64,000 nucleotides of DNA, taken from the NCBI GenBank assembly GCA_964017065.1, contig OZ024787.1, positions 12,415,734-12,479,733 on the forward strand. The letters are read 5' to 3'. The notes below the pieces were generated by a model. That model searched no databases, was not told the DNA's origin, and worked only from the letters and a program-made list of their open reading frames with translations. The stretch is from Haliclona indistincta. Taxonomy: Eukaryota; Porifera; Demospongiae; Haplosclerida; Chalinidae. Positions within the stretch are counted from its first letter, which is position 1, and each line of letters starts with the position of its first letter. The position numbers were made by a program, and so were the translations under genes. This document shows, one piece after another, positions 26,177 to 37,909 of the stretch.

Positions 26177-26817
26177 CTAGCTCATGAGTAGTTCTGAGGG
26201 GCTATATTTTTCTCCTTGGATTGGGGTTGTGTGGTAGTTCAGCAGTGCAAGGTGGGGATCTTTGTTAGTCACTAGCAATTCCTTGACTGTATGAACGGCT
26301 CTCTCTGCTTCTCCGTTTGCTTGAGGATAGTAAGGACTGCTGGTCTTGTGCTCGAATTGGTAGTCTTGGGAGAACTTCTCATATTCCTCCGCTGAGTATT
26401 GAGGTCCGTTGTCAGAGAAAACAACTTCAATGATACCGTGTCTTGTGAAGATTGTTTTCGTCCTATTGATGACTTCAGTTGCAGTTGTTCTGTTTAGCTT
26501 GACGACTTCAATAAATTGAAAGTAGTAGTCCACAATGAGTAGGTATAGTTGTTGTTCTTCCATTCAAAGAGATTGGTACCAACTTTCTGCCACGGTAGTT
26601 CCGGTAGCTCAGATGGTATGAGTGATTCAGCTCTCTGGTGCTGCTCTTTGCAACAGATCTCAGAGTTCTTGACAAGTTCCTCTAGTTGAGTCGAAAGACC
26701 TGGCCACCATACTGACTGTCTATAGCCCTGTCTTGGCATTTGGTGATTCCTTGGTGTGCCATGTGGAGCTTGGTCAATACTTCTTGTTACAGTACCTGGG
26801 GAATAACGATACGGCAT
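26177..26817 (-). pseudogene. Integrase region of the LTR element
   Basis: Two overlapping fragments. The upstream one has RQSVWWPGLSTQLEELVKN from the zinc-binding end. The downstream one carries the DDE core pattern (VVFSDNGPQYSAEEYEKF, SSPYYPQANGEAERAV). They are in different frames. Confidence 0.85.
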
Positions 26818-27057
26818 CCTCTCATCAACAGTCCATCTTACAACTGAGAACTATGCTGCAAGGATATGTATGGTTTTACCGAACTTGATGCTGATTTCTT
26901 GTCGGACCATGCTGAGGAGAGCCAATAGCTGGTGACTAACTTGCATGTCTCATCTTGTTGTTGGCAATCTCTGATCTGCTTGATCCTGTTCTCTGTGGCT
27001 GGCAGGCTCTGCATCACCATTTGAACGAAAGCATCTGCTTCTTGATATAGGAGGTCG

Positions 27058-27376
27058 CTATCTGGATCTGTAGAATCCTGGGATGGAAATGGCGAGTGCC
27101 TCAGCTATGATCAGTTCCTTTCCTGGCCTGTGAGCAAAGGTGAATGAGAAGCGCATCATTCGAGGACGATAACGCTGTACTCGAATAGGTATCTGTTCCA
27201 GCTCCTTGGTGCTGAACAGTGGTACAAGAGGTTTTTGATCGGTCCAAATGTGAAATGGTAGTTCGATCAAGTATAGTCAGAGAGACGTTCGCATGCCCAG
27301 GGAAGGCCAACGCATCCTTTTCAATTTGCGCGCATCTCTGCTCTGTTGGGGTCAGTGATCTGGAGATGTACGCCAC
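27058..27376 (-). pseudogene. RNase H region of the LTR element
   Basis: Fragments such as FHIWTDQKPLVPLFSTKEL and ISRSLTPTEQRCAQIEKDAL occur in two different frames, matching the gypsy RNase H order but broken. Confidence 0.82.
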
Positions 27377-27736
27377 TGGTTTGTACTCTCCATCTGAATT
27401 CTTTTGTTACAGGACAGCGCCGAGACCAAAAGAGGATGCATCTGCTGAGACCGCAGTCTCGAGGTTAGGGTCAAAGAGAGTGAGTACCGGGCTGAGAGTG
27501 CATGAGTAGCTGTTTTGTTTTGTCAAAGGCACTCTGCTGGTTCTCAGTCCACGTCCACAGTCTGTCCTTCACAAATAGCTCTCTTAACGGTTGAGTAGTC
27601 TCTGTAAGATTCGGAACAAACTAATAGCAAGATGGTTTACCATTCCTAGGTATCTCCTGACATCTCCAGTGTTTGTGGGTTGAGGGAAGTCGGTGATTGC
27701 TTTGACTTCATGGGTCTGGGCTGATTCCTGATCTTC

Positions 27737-28302
27737 CTATCCTACCATGTGGCCTAAGAATGTTAGTGATGTCTTGGCGAACTGGCATTTTCTTTCATTC
27801 AACGTCATTCCTGCTATTTGAAGACGGTTGACCACATCTCGTAGGCGAGCATCATGTTCTTCTTGTGTAGATCCATGTAACAGCACATCCGTGTCCGTCA
27901 TACACACCACTCCTGGCAAGCCTGTTAGAATTTCAGACATTCTTCTTTGAAAATGTTCTGGAGCAGAAGAGATTTCGAATGGTAGGCAGTTGAAACAATA
28001 TCGACCAAAGGGAGTGATGAATGTTGTCAGCTAGGTGAGAAAGGGGTCTGCCAAAATCCAGAGTTGGTGTCTAGTTTGCTCAGGACAGTGGCTCCAGCGA
28101 GCTGTGCAAGTACTTGGTCCACTGCTGGCACGGGATGTCTTTCACGACGTACACTTTGGTTGAGTCTGGTTAGGTCTACACAGATTCGTACTTTGTCATC
28201 AGATTTTGGGACTACAACCATTCCAGAACACCAGTCAGTTGGCTCTTGAATTTTCGAGATCACTCCAGGGACGTAACTAGGATTGATGGAGCGGAGGGGC
28301 AA
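27737..28302 (-). pseudogene. Reverse-transcriptase region of the LTR element (broken)
   Basis: Two fragments. 28302-28027 shows the fingers/palm pattern (SGMVVVPKSDDKVRICVD, VLSKLDTNSGFW), and 27940-27737 shows LTFLGHMVG. The catalytic D-D pair seems separated by an extra residue (MTDTDVLLHG), and frames shift between fragments. A 311-bp MITE is inserted just upstream at 28267-28577. Confidence 0.85.
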
Positions 28303-28577
28303 GCCATAAGAAAGTTAAAAATGCGCGCGCAAAGCGTGCGCCGCCAAACGCAAAATCTAATTAATATTCATGAGATGGCGTCATTTTACACTTTGATTCG
28401 CTAAAAGCCCATAACAAAGATGGCGCGCAACGTACGCTGTACTGCTGAGTGTGTACTTAGACTCACTCTCTAGGTCAGGAGGTCTTCTAGAAGCTAAGTT
28501 CTGTTGTTAATATGCTTCCGGTTCTTGGAAAGCGGGGGGGCAACTGCCCCCCCTGCCCTACCGTAGTTACGCCACTG
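28267..28577. mobile_element. MITE nested in the LTR element
   Basis: Flanked by CACTCC at 28261-28266 and 28578-28583. Related inverted ends GGGACGTAACTAGG and the complement of CGTAGTTACGCCACTG; a G-run/C-run pair lies near the right end. It interrupts the RT region. Confidence 0.7.
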
Positions 28578-28999
28578 CACTCCTAGAGTCTCCATTCGTT
28601 CCAGCTCTTGCTTGACTGCTCCCATGAGTGGTACTGCAACACGTCTCAGGGTTGACAAGGCAAATGGTTTGGCTCAAGGATCCAGCTTCCCTAGTCCTGT
28701 GAACAGCTTCGGGAACTCAGTGGTTGGCTCTAGAGTGGGTAGCTCACTGACAGCGGCAACACGAGAGACAAGGTTTAGCTTCTCTATGGCTGGTCGACCT
28801 AAGAGAGATTTGGTCAAGCCTCTCACCTCGTACACGTTTTCTTGTGGTTGTTGGGTTTGGCTCTCTAGCTTCACCTTCAACATTCCCTTGACTGAGAGTG
28901 AGTGTGTGTCTGGGCACTTCAGGTTTCGGTTGGAGGGAAGTAATTGTGGCTTGCCAATGTCTTTGCAGACTCATTCAGGAATTGCAGTGACATCAGCTC

Positions 29000-29869
29000 C
29001 TGTGTCGATGCAGAATAGAACAGGGTGACTGTTAAGCTGTGGTGTCACGCTCCAGGGATGTCTGTCAGGGCTCCCAGAAAAGTATCTTCTTTAGGTTCGA
29101 CAGTAAAAAGCAGTAGAACGGCATACAGTTTGGTAGTGTCCATTCTTCGTACACTTTCTGCAGTTAGCTTCTCTTGCTGGACAGAGCTGTTGATCATGTT
29201 TGGGTGATTTGCCACACCAGAGACACTGTGTGGGTTGACGAGATCCCTTGGAGTCTTGCTGAGACTTGCCTGTGGTGATCTTCTTTTCTGGTTTTCCTTT
29301 GTGTAATGCCGAGACACTGCTGTCTTTTGTTGCACCTCTCAAAGTAGCTTGCTGCTTTCTAACATTTTCGTCTTGTCTGGCTTGCGTGACTGCTGAGTCT
29401 AGTGTGAGTTTTCGGTCTAGTTGAAGTCTCTCTGATAACTTGGCATTGGCGATACCCACGACGATTCGTTCATGTACCATTTGATCACGGAGATCTCCAT
29501 AGTCGCAATACTCGACGAGTGTGTGTAACGCTGTTATGAATTCTTCCACTGGTTATCCTGGTTCCTGCTTTCTTGAATTGAAAAGAGCACGTTCGTAAAT
29601 GACGTTTCTTTGAGGAATGAAATAGTCGTCTAGCTTCTTGACGGTGTCGTAGTTCTCTCATTCTCCCTCAGCATACTTGAATGACTGGAGGATGTCATCA
29701 GCTCTGTCGCCCATACAGTATAAGAGCATGTTTAGTTGCGTGTTGTCTTCCTTCCTGTTCAGTTTGGAAGCAATCCGAACCTCTCGAACTGTCTTATCCA
29801 TCTTGACCACTCGTCTGGTTTACTAAATGGAAAAGGTTCCGGTGGAGTAACTCCTACTTTTGCTGCCAT
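29000..29869 (-). pseudogene. gag-like region of the LTR element
   Basis: Begins at an ATG at 29869 (MAAKVGVTPPEPFPFS) and continues in several frames. A zinc-knuckle-like stretch (CRKCTKNGHYQTVC, preceded by CLWCGKSPKHD) lies near 29115-29220. A protease would be expected next, around 28680-29000. Frame breaks make it non-functional as written. Confidence 0.8.
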
Positions 29870-30390
29870 CGTTCAGTGTAGTAGAGTAACTGTCTTAGAG
29901 TAGAGAGGTAGGGCTTTGCTGTCCCGCAGTGGAGGAGTAGATCTTTGGCTTTTCGCAGTAGCGAGAGAGAGCTTCAATGTCCCACAGTAGAGGGGTAGAA
30001 CTTCGGAGTCTTGCAGAAGAGAGATAGAGCTTCGCCGTCAAAAGAATTGCTCCGGGAGAGCCGAGAGCACTAGGAAAACTTCGCTGCCGTGGAATAGATT
30101 TGCTCCGGGTGAGCCCAGAGCACCGCTGCCACCATGTAGCTTTCGGGGGTTCGATATTACAAAGCTTTATTAGAAAAGCAACAATAAAAGAATAGAATAG
30201 AATCGAATAATAGAAATGAGTAAGATACTAGTCCTCAGTTTTAGATATATACTCAATGACTTAGCAATAGTGGGACTAGCTACATTAGAGTAACGTACAC
30301 AACATACCAGTAACCTAACACCACACATAACACCACACATGTAACACATTATGAGTGAGTCAGCAGCTTTACTGTATGTTTCATTTGCAG

Positions 30391-32031
30391 TCCAATGATG
30401 AGGCATTATGGAACGCATGCTATGAGAACAGAGAAGATCAAATTCGCAAGATTTTATCAAAAGGTGCCAATCCAAACTGGAAATATAAAGAATACAATGT
30501 AAGGTTGAGATATATTATTTCATATGATTTGTATGATTTCTGTGTGTTCAAGAATTTCTCTTGTCTTGATATTGCTATCTACCGCAACCACACTGGAGTA
30601 GAGAAACTATTACTGGAATATGCTGAACAAGTAAAGGTGTGCATGTGTTACTGTAGCTTTGTAGATAGTCTGCTTCTTGTAATACAGGAATCTGCACTTC
30701 ATTTTGCTGCTAGTCATGGTCGTGCTGAGGCAGCTGAGAGTCTCATTAGTGCAGGAGCTGATGTGGATGCTGTTGATGAGGTTGTCTTTCATCATGATCA
30801 GCTAGCTACACACTAGCATCTCACTCTTGCTGTACATGCATATGTAACAAGCCCTTTTGCAATCATATTATTATGCTGAACAGCAGAATTGATGTAAAGA
30901 CTTATTGAACAAGCTATTATAGCAATATTTAACGTTGTGCTATCGGAAGATGTTCCTAATTCCTGACGTAGCTTAATGGGACAGTTATCTAGTTCATGTG
31001 TTTATATGCAGGATAGCAACACTCCTTTACACACTGCTGCTGCTTATGGTCACCTTGATACTGTCAAGCTGCTGGTACAGAAACGAGCATCACTAAAGAG
31101 AAGGAACAAGGTGAGTCATCTGATATCTGCACACCTGCAACTGTTCATGATAATACTATAGGAACAGCTGACTCCACTATATGTTGCAAAGAAGAGGAAG
31201 CGTGTTGATGTGATAAAGTTCCTTGAAGAGAGCGGTTGGTAAATGTCAGTAATTATGTATAATTTTAATCACAACGAACCTCTTAGAGTATGGAAATCCA
31301 GCATCGTTAACATCAGCCTCTGAAAGTACTGCAGGTGTTCAATACTTGTTGTACAATCCTCTGTACATAGTTAATAATAATAATAATTATTATTATGCTT
31401 GTTAGAATTTGAGATGACTCTTGAAGCAGAGATGAAGAAGAGAAGGCAGTTAGAGGCTAGACTACAACAACTTGAAGCAGAGAAAGAGCGTGTTGCTAGT
31501 GTTGCTCAGAAGCGTATTTCAGATCTAAATGATGAACTGGAGAAAAAGAAAGAACTTATTTCTTCTCAGTCATATGAACTGGAACAGAGAGAAAAAGAGC
31601 TAGCAAAGCCCAATGGTACTTAAAATACCACTATTGGTATACATATAACATACTTTTTTACAGTTCCTCCAACTCCGCCAGCAGCCATGTCCTGTCCTGA
31701 CATGAATGATCTGATCCATCTCAAGCTGAAGAACGGCAGCTCATTGTCCATTATTGAATTCATTGCAGCAAATCCTGAATCCCAGTGCATTGATTTTGCT
31801 CACTTGCTGTTGAAGGATAGAGGGAAAGTTCAGGGACTGTGTGATAGCAATAAAGACAAGGATCCATTCGTTCGTGCTGTTCTGAGAAATTGGCTCGATA
31901 CTGCAGATTGTAAATGGAGTGATCTTACTTATGCAATGGAGAAAGTTGAGATGGATGAACGCACAGTGAAAACTATTCAAGACAATTTTGGCTTCCATGT
32001 AAATTCAGAGAGGTCCAAGATGGCTGTCGAG
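30391..32031 (+). CDS. Ankyrin repeats - coiled coil - death domain, module copy 1
   Basis: Eight exons: 30391-30498, 30553-30636, 30688-30780, 31012-31110, 31162-31234, 31287-31334, 31406-31615 and 31664-32031 (1083 nt, 361 residues). All are phase-compatible with the preceding domain X exon. The first five exons give about four ankyrin repeats (ESALHFAASHGRAEAAESLI, DSNTPLHTAAAYGHLDTVKL). Exon 7 is coiled coil (KKRRQLEARLQQLEAEKERV). Exon 8 is a death-domain-like fold (MNDLIHLKLKNGSSLSIIEF, DPFVRAVLRNWLD). The module ends at a strong donor (GAG|GTGAGT, 32032) rather than a stop; without splicing, the frame stops at 32044. Ankyrin repeats suggest a protein-docking surface. Partners are unknown. 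Confidence 0.75.
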
Positions 32032-32039
32032 GTGAGTCA

Positions 32040-33040
32040 CGCATAACTCGAGAACATAGGCACTTTAGCAAAATCCACGAGTCACATTGTAAGCCATTGT
32101 CATGCTTATCATGCTCATAACCCTAAGAAACGACGCGTAAAAGTTATCTCCGATCTCTGCAGCTCAATGGAAAGAATAAATAAGTACCCCCTTGCGCATG
32201 TGCCGAGGGTTAATGATAGAGCAAGTACTGTAACCCTCGCACATGTGCCGAGGGTTAACAAGTATACCTTTCCACTGCGCTGTTTGAAATAATTCTTTGC
32301 AGTTGTCTAGACAGATATAGCTTTAAAAAGGAAGACCCTCAGCCAGAGCGTTAGGTAAGAATTTTTACTGCATAGCAGAAAATTATATAAACTTTGTACT
32401 ATGCAAAAATTTAGTTATATTTGTTGATAATTATGATCCTTCTATTCCCAGCTTTTAACTATAATTTAAGGCGCGTTCACATGGACCCTGCAAAGTGGAT
32501 TGAATGCGCATTCAATCCAGTTCGCTAGCGTTCACATGAATCCGCTTTTGCTCGATGCGAATTCAATGCGCATTACGCTCAATCCACCTCCGGAGGTGGA
32601 ATGAAAGTGGATTGGAAGCGAATTGCGTTTAGTGCGTGGGCGGACGCGAGTAGATACAAGGCGCTTGGTGGACTAAACGCTTCATAATGGACGTTTAAAG
32701 CTACAAAAGCATCATTGAAGGCTAAGAAGAGCGTGATGTTGCCTTTTGTAAAATCGAGTAGCCGCGTAATTCGCATCCAATTCGCTACATGTGAACACTC
32801 GCGATGCGCATTGAATTCGCTTCCAATTCACTTTGGCGAGTTTGTGGATTGAATGCGCATCAAAAGTGGATTCCATGTGAACGCACCTTTATTTGCAATT
32901 GAAAAATCACATACATGTAGCAACTTCATTTTTCGTAATCAAAAGCTTCTACATGGCAGCAGACTTTACCTAGTCTTTCCTTTACCACAATGACATGCAT
33001 AACACATTATGAGTGAGTCAGCAGCTTTACTGTATGTTTC
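32040..33040. other. Spacer between the two ankyrin modules, with a MITE
   Basis: A MITE occupies about 32471-32888 (ends GGCGCGTTCACATGGA and TCCATGTGAACGCACC). An AACCCTCG.ACATGTGCCGAGGGTTA word is repeated near 32195 and 32240. From 32925 the sequence repeats 25430-25520, marking the start of the tandem duplication. Confidence 0.7.
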
Positions 33041-33048
33041 ATTTGCAG

Positions 33049-35860
33049 TTCAATGATGAGGCATTATGGAAAGCATGCTATGAGAACAGAGAAGATCAAG
33101 TTCGCAAGATTTTATTAAAAGGTGCCAATCCAAACTGGAAAAATAAAGAACACAATGTAAGCTTGAGATAAATAATTTATTTCATAATATAACTATGATT
33201 GCTGTGTGTTCAAGAATTTCTCTTGTCTTGATATTGCTGTCTACTGGAACCACACTGGAGTAGAGAAAATATTACTGGAAAATGTGGAACAAGTAAAGGT
33301 GTGTGTTACTGTAGCTTTGTAGATAGTCTGCTTCTTGTAATACAGGAATTTGCACTTCATCTTGCTGCTAGTTATGGTCGTGCTGAGGCAGCTGAGAGTC
33401 TCATTAGTGTAGGAGCTGATGTGGATGCCGTTGATGAGGTTTGTCTTTCATCATGGTCAGCTAGCTACTCACTAGCATCTCGCTGTTGCTGCACATGCAT
33501 GTAACAAGCCCTTTTGCAATCATATTATGCTGAGCAGCAGAATTGATATAAAGGCTTATTGAACAAGCTAGCTATTATTAGGGAGACACGGTAGTGTCTC
33601 CCTATGTAGGGTTGAACAAGAAAACAAGATGGCGGCTACATACAATGTATTAGCGTTCAAACGCTGATATTTCACCTGGTGATGAATTTTATACGTCCAA
33701 CGACACTTAGATCTGCTCTCTGGCGTTGCCCCATCTTACAATAGCAAGGAGATCACTCGAAATTGTTGCTAAAGTGACGAACCTGGAAACGGTGAAAATC
33801 GAGTTTCGTCATCTTCGTCTTCTTCTTTCTTTCTTCTTTCTTCAGCGCGCCTAGCGCCTTTACGCGAGCAGTGCCGAGACTAAAACACCCACGAACAGTC
33901 GTGAAATTCTCCTGGCAGGTGCCTTTTGAACTTTGTTTTTAGCGTAACGGCGATATAAATTCCGCGATTTCTCAATCGTGATCCATTGTCAGCTAAGTGT
34001 TAGACGCCATTAATGTGATTGCGCAATACGCACGTGACCATGCAAGCAGTGGTTAGCGCACGTGACCAAGCACTAGCTTTAGTATCGTCGCGCCGTATGG
34101 TTCACGGACAACACATAATCTGTCTGGAGTCTTCGAAGAACGGTAAGCTCGTATATAGGATCACCATTCTGCACTTGCCATATAATTATAACCGCCGTAC
34201 AGGTCTACAAACAAGTGTGGGCGGGCTCGTCTGCACTGCATGCATGCATGCGTAGGCGACCTGATATGTATAGCATAACAATTATTTTTAGTTACAAATA
34301 GTTAATAATAAAGAAAAGCCATCAACAACAGGAAAACTAAACCAATGGTGGAAACAAAGACGGCTCGGTACTTGCATGATATTGAACTGCATTTCACTGA
34401 AAAAGAAAAAAGGGACACAAACAAGAAAATTAAAAAGATTTCTATCGAAATCAATAGGATGTAGGGTTGTGAAATCTACCACTGGTCCACAATGTAAACT
34501 AACAAGGAACAAGCATGGAATAGTAACACGATTGACTTGCTAACAGACCATAGATCCCTACATCAGTGGCTGTACATAAGATCAATATTTTGTCACAAGC
34601 TGAATGCACATCTGGTGTCAGTCAACAGCAACTATAGCTATATTAGCTATAGTCAACCACAGCAGCCACTGATGTAGGGATCTATGGTCTGTTAGCAAGT
34701 CAATCGTGTTACTATTCCATGCTTGTTCCTTGTTAGTTTACATTGTGGACCAGTGGTAGATTTCACAACCCTACATCCTATTGATTTCGATAGAAATCTT
34801 TTTAATTTTCTTTAGCAATATTAACGTTGTGTTTTATGTTCCTAATTCCTGATGTAGCTTAAAGGGACAAGTATCTAGTTCATGTGTTATATGCAGGATA
34901 GCAACACTCCTCTTCACAATGCTGCTGCTTATGGTCACCTTGATACTGTCAAGCTGCTGGTACAGAAACGAGCATCACTAAAGAGAAGGAACAAAGTGAG
35001 TCATCTGATATCTGCAAACCTGAAACTGTTCTGTAATAATACTGTAGGAACAGCTGACTCCACTAGATGTTGCAAAGAAGAGAAAACGTGTTGATGTGAT
35101 GAAGTTCCTTGAAGAGAACGGTTGGTAAATATCAGTAAGTATTTATAATTCTAATCACAACGGATCTATAGAGTATGGAAATCCAGCATCATTACCATCA
35201 GCCTCTAAGAGTACTGCAGGTATTCATTACTCGTTTACAATCCTCTGTATACATAGTTAATAATATGCTTGTTAGAAATTGAGACGGCTCTAGAAGCAGA
35301 AGTGGAGAAGAGAAAGCAGTTAGAGGCTATACTAGAGCAACTTGAGGCAGAGAAAGAGCGTTTTGCTAGTGTTGCTCAGAAGCGTATTTCAGATCTAAAT
35401 GATGAACTGGAGAAAAAGAGAGAACTCATTTCTTCTCAGTCATATGAACTGGAGCAGAGAGACAAAGAGATAGCAAAGCCCAAAGGTACTTAGGATACCA
35501 CCATTGGTATACAGTATAACATACTTTCTTACAGTTCCTCCAATTCCATCCTGTCCTGAAATGAATGATCTGATCCATCTAAAGCTGAAGAATGGCAGCT
35601 CATTGTCCATTATTGAATTCATTGCATCAAATCCTGAAACCAAGTGCATTGATTTTGCTCACTTTCTGTTGAAGCAAAGAAGTAAAGTTCAGGGACTGTG
35701 TGACAGCAATAAAGACAAGGATCCATTTGTTCGTGCTGTTCTGAGAAATTGGCTCGATACTGGAGATTGTCAATGGTATGATCTTACTGATGCAATGGAG
35801 AAAGTTATAATGGATGAGCGCACAGTGAAAAGTATCAAAGAACACTTTAGCATAAGTTGA
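33049..35860 (+). CDS. Ankyrin repeats - coiled coil - death domain, module copy 2 (with stop)
   Basis: Eight exons: 33049-33156, 33215-33298, 33346-33438, 34897-34995, 35048-35120, 35172-35219, 35276-35485 and 35535-35860. The first seven match copy 1 length for length. The last ends in TGA at 35858-35860 (346 residues). Reading frames are open throughout and most differences are single substitutions, so it looks functional and recent. Phase 0 at its first exon matches the phase-0 donor ending copy 1, so both modules could be in one transcript. If everything from 10422 is one gene, the product would be about 1,513 aa. A family H transposon (33582-34815) sits in the intron between ankyrin exons 3 and 4. 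Confidence 0.75.
33582..34815. mobile_element. Family H element with terminal hairpin
   Basis: Left hairpin GGGAGACAC/GTGTCTCCC followed by AGGGTTGAACAAGAAAACAA and the family body. The tail at 34440-34810 is a large inverted repeat around GACCATAGATCCCTACATCA. Copy 1 of the duplicated intron (around 30915) lacks it and reads CTATTATAGCAATATTTAAC, so the insertion followed the duplication. TTA borders both ends, which could be a 3-bp target duplication. Confidence 0.78.
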
Positions 35861-35869
35861 AATTCACAT

Positions 35870-36260
35870 AGTATGTCTAACAGTATGTACACACTCATGA
35901 TGTTTTCTTGCCGATAATACATTTTTTGGGCTACCCACTTTCTTCGTCTCCACAGTAGACAAAAAAGCAGTTAAGAGCTAAAATTTGCAATGCAGGCAGA
36001 GGAAGCGTGTGTCTATACGTCGGTCAAGTTTGATCTGTGTAGCGTATATTTGCAAGTGTGCGTGCGAGTGTCCGATTACAGATGGTGGCCGAAAATAGGT
36101 GGTTTACTCTACTTTTATTGACTTCTTACAAGCACTTACACTTCAGATTCACTTAGAGATAGTTAAAATGCAGTAGAAATGTATAACAGTAGAGATATGT
36201 GTGATAACTCATTTTCACACATGAGTAGCCGCCATCTTGATTCGCGATCATCCCTACATA
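35870..36260. other. 3' flank of the ankyrin/DD gene
   Basis: No coding exon seen. The end of a family H-like piece (GTAGCCGCCATCTTGATTCG, TCATCCCTACATAATA) begins near 36224. Confidence 0.5.
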
Positions 36261-36261
36261 A

Positions 36262-37135
36262 TACTCCATTGAGTCTCGTTAAGCGGAGACTTCCTAATTA
36301 ATAGGGTTCTCCTCAGCACTCGCGTTATGCGAGTCATCATCGATAGTAATTGCTATAAAGGCTTGTTTGTAGCACTAAGTTTAACATACAGCTAAACCCA
36401 AAACCCTAAAAACCTTCTCCTAACTGCGCAAAGTAGGGAGAGTCTTCCTAACTAACTAAGGATCGTCGGGAGGGTCTTCCTAACTAAGGATCGTCGGGAG
36501 AGTCATCCTAACTAAGGATCGTCGGGAGGGTCGTCCTAAACGAGTCTCGTTAAGCGGAGACTTCCTAATTAATAGGGTTCTCCTCAGCACTCGCGTTGTG
36601 CGCGCGCGTACAGAATTACTATAAAGGCTTGTTTGTAGCACCAACCGGTCAGTTGGTTCGGTGGCACAGCGGTTTAGTATGGTGGCTTGTGATGCAAACG
36701 GCCGGTCAGGGTTCGATTCTCGCAGAATGCGTGTTTTTTTGTTTTTTATTTATTTATAAAAGTTAAGTTTTAGCTCCATCCTTAGTTGAGGCCTGTTTAT
36801 GACGACTCTCCCGACGATCCTTAGGCTTACTAAGGGCCGAAGGCCCGGTTTAGGACGACCCTCCCGACGATCCTTAGTTAGGAAGACTCTCCCGACGATC
36901 CTTAGTTAGGAAGACCCTCCCGACGATCCTTAGTTAGTTAGGAAGACCCTCCCTACTTTGCGCAGTCAGGAGAAGGTTTTTAGGGTTTTGGGTTTAGCTG
37001 TATGTTAAACTTAGTGCTACAAACAAGCCTTTATAGCAATTAGTATCGATGATGACTCGCATAACGCGAGTGCTGAGGAGAACCCTATTAATAATTTAAT
37101 TAGGAAGTCTCCGCTTAACGAGACTCATTCCGTAT
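36262..37135. mobile_element. Large palindromic element with a tRNA-derived SINE core
   Basis: Arms 36262-36545 and 36800-37135 are near-perfect reverse complements (GAGTCTCGTTAAGCGGAGAC, CACTCGCGTTATGCGAGTC, a GGATCGTCGGGAGGGTC array of ~28-bp units). Between them, at ~36653-36732, is a tRNA-like unit with an A box (TGGCACAGCGG) and a B box (GGTTCGATTCT). A partial second head (36541-36640) is repeated inside. Confidence 0.75.
36653..36732 (+). repeat. tRNA-derived SINE-like unit, copy 1
   Basis: Carries RNA polymerase III-type A and B boxes 38-40 bp apart, but the arms do not fold into a clean cloverleaf with a 7-bp acceptor stem, so it is not called as a tRNA gene. Copies 2 and 3 are at 40565-40645 (minus) and 41690-41768 (plus). 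Confidence 0.65.
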
Positions 37136-37232
37136 TCCGCGTTCCGCGTTTTACAGGACCCCGACAACTATCGCCATGCAGAAAATTTTCAGCGTAAACA
37201 AGTGCTTGAGTTAAGTATGCTAAAAATTGGCA

Positions 37233-37842
37233 TTAACTCTTTAGTGACTGAATTATTTTGACGAAAATTCGACTTGCTCTAAACTGACAGTTTGTCTTGC
37301 ATTTTCTACAACATGCAGTACGCTAGCTGTTCCAAACTAGCACTGTTTTTTCCTGGTATGTCAAAGTTTACGACCATGTACTAAACTCTGAGTTGGCCAC
37401 TCCCACTTCGGAACTGAAGCCGCTTAAGTGCTGCGACCTCGTCATTTTCCAGCCAATTTTGGTCTTCGTTTAGCCCTTGTGACTGATACAAAAACCTGGT
37501 GGTGTCCAGGTGAGCAAACAGCATAGTTTAGACCATAATATATTCTATGCCCAAGTATGCATTTCCGGGCATCCTGAAGCCCTAAAAATGCCAAAAGTGG
37601 CGAGGGGCTCCGCCCCTTCGAATCCCGGGTTAAAGGGGGGACACCCCCTTTAAAAATCCCCCGTTCTATATATTTTAGTGGGGAGGGCGCGGCGAAAAAC
37701 AGTGGGTTTTTGGAGGTAAAGTTAGCTTTTGCAATTAAACTTTATTTGACCTTTCTAGAGCACTTTTCACACTATTTATGACGTCTACAGTAGGTGGAGT
37801 CAATTATGACGGCTAAAGCCACTATAGGCCCTAAAGGGTTAA
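37233..37842. mobile_element. piggyBac-type MITE, CCCTTTA family, copy 2
   Basis: TTAA at 37233-37236 and 37839-37842. Left end CTCTTTAGTGACTGAATTAT, right end complement CTAAAGGG. It is inserted into the duplicated kinesin segment; the parent locus near 43737 reads straight through (GGCAATAAAAGCTG). Carries an extra GC-rich portion (around 37600-37720) that copy 1 lacks. Confidence 0.8.
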
Positions 37843-37909
37843 AAGCTGTCCGTTACACATGATGTGCTGATCTCACCATACTGGCTGCATGTGTATTATT
37901 GTTGTGTAC

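Larger units (their letters stand above)
25521..30325 (-). mobile_element. Decayed Ty3/gypsy-type LTR retrotransposon
   Basis: Full-length element read on the minus strand. LTRs are at 30135-30325 (5') and 25521-25716 (3'), each beginning TGTGGTGTTAGG and ending CTACA on the element's strand. It is flanked by a CATAA direct repeat (25516-25520 and 30326-30330). A purine tract (AGATAGGGAGA) precedes the 3' LTR, and a primer-binding-like TGGTGGCAGCGG follows the 5' LTR. The order is gag, RT, RNase H, integrase, all interrupted by frameshifts and stops. It sits in the intron before the ankyrin exons. The paralogous site at ~33000 is empty. Confidence 0.9.

Noticed and set aside
36653..36732. A tRNA gene
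   Set aside because: A and B boxes are present, but the acceptor and T stems do not pair properly and related copies lie in repeats.
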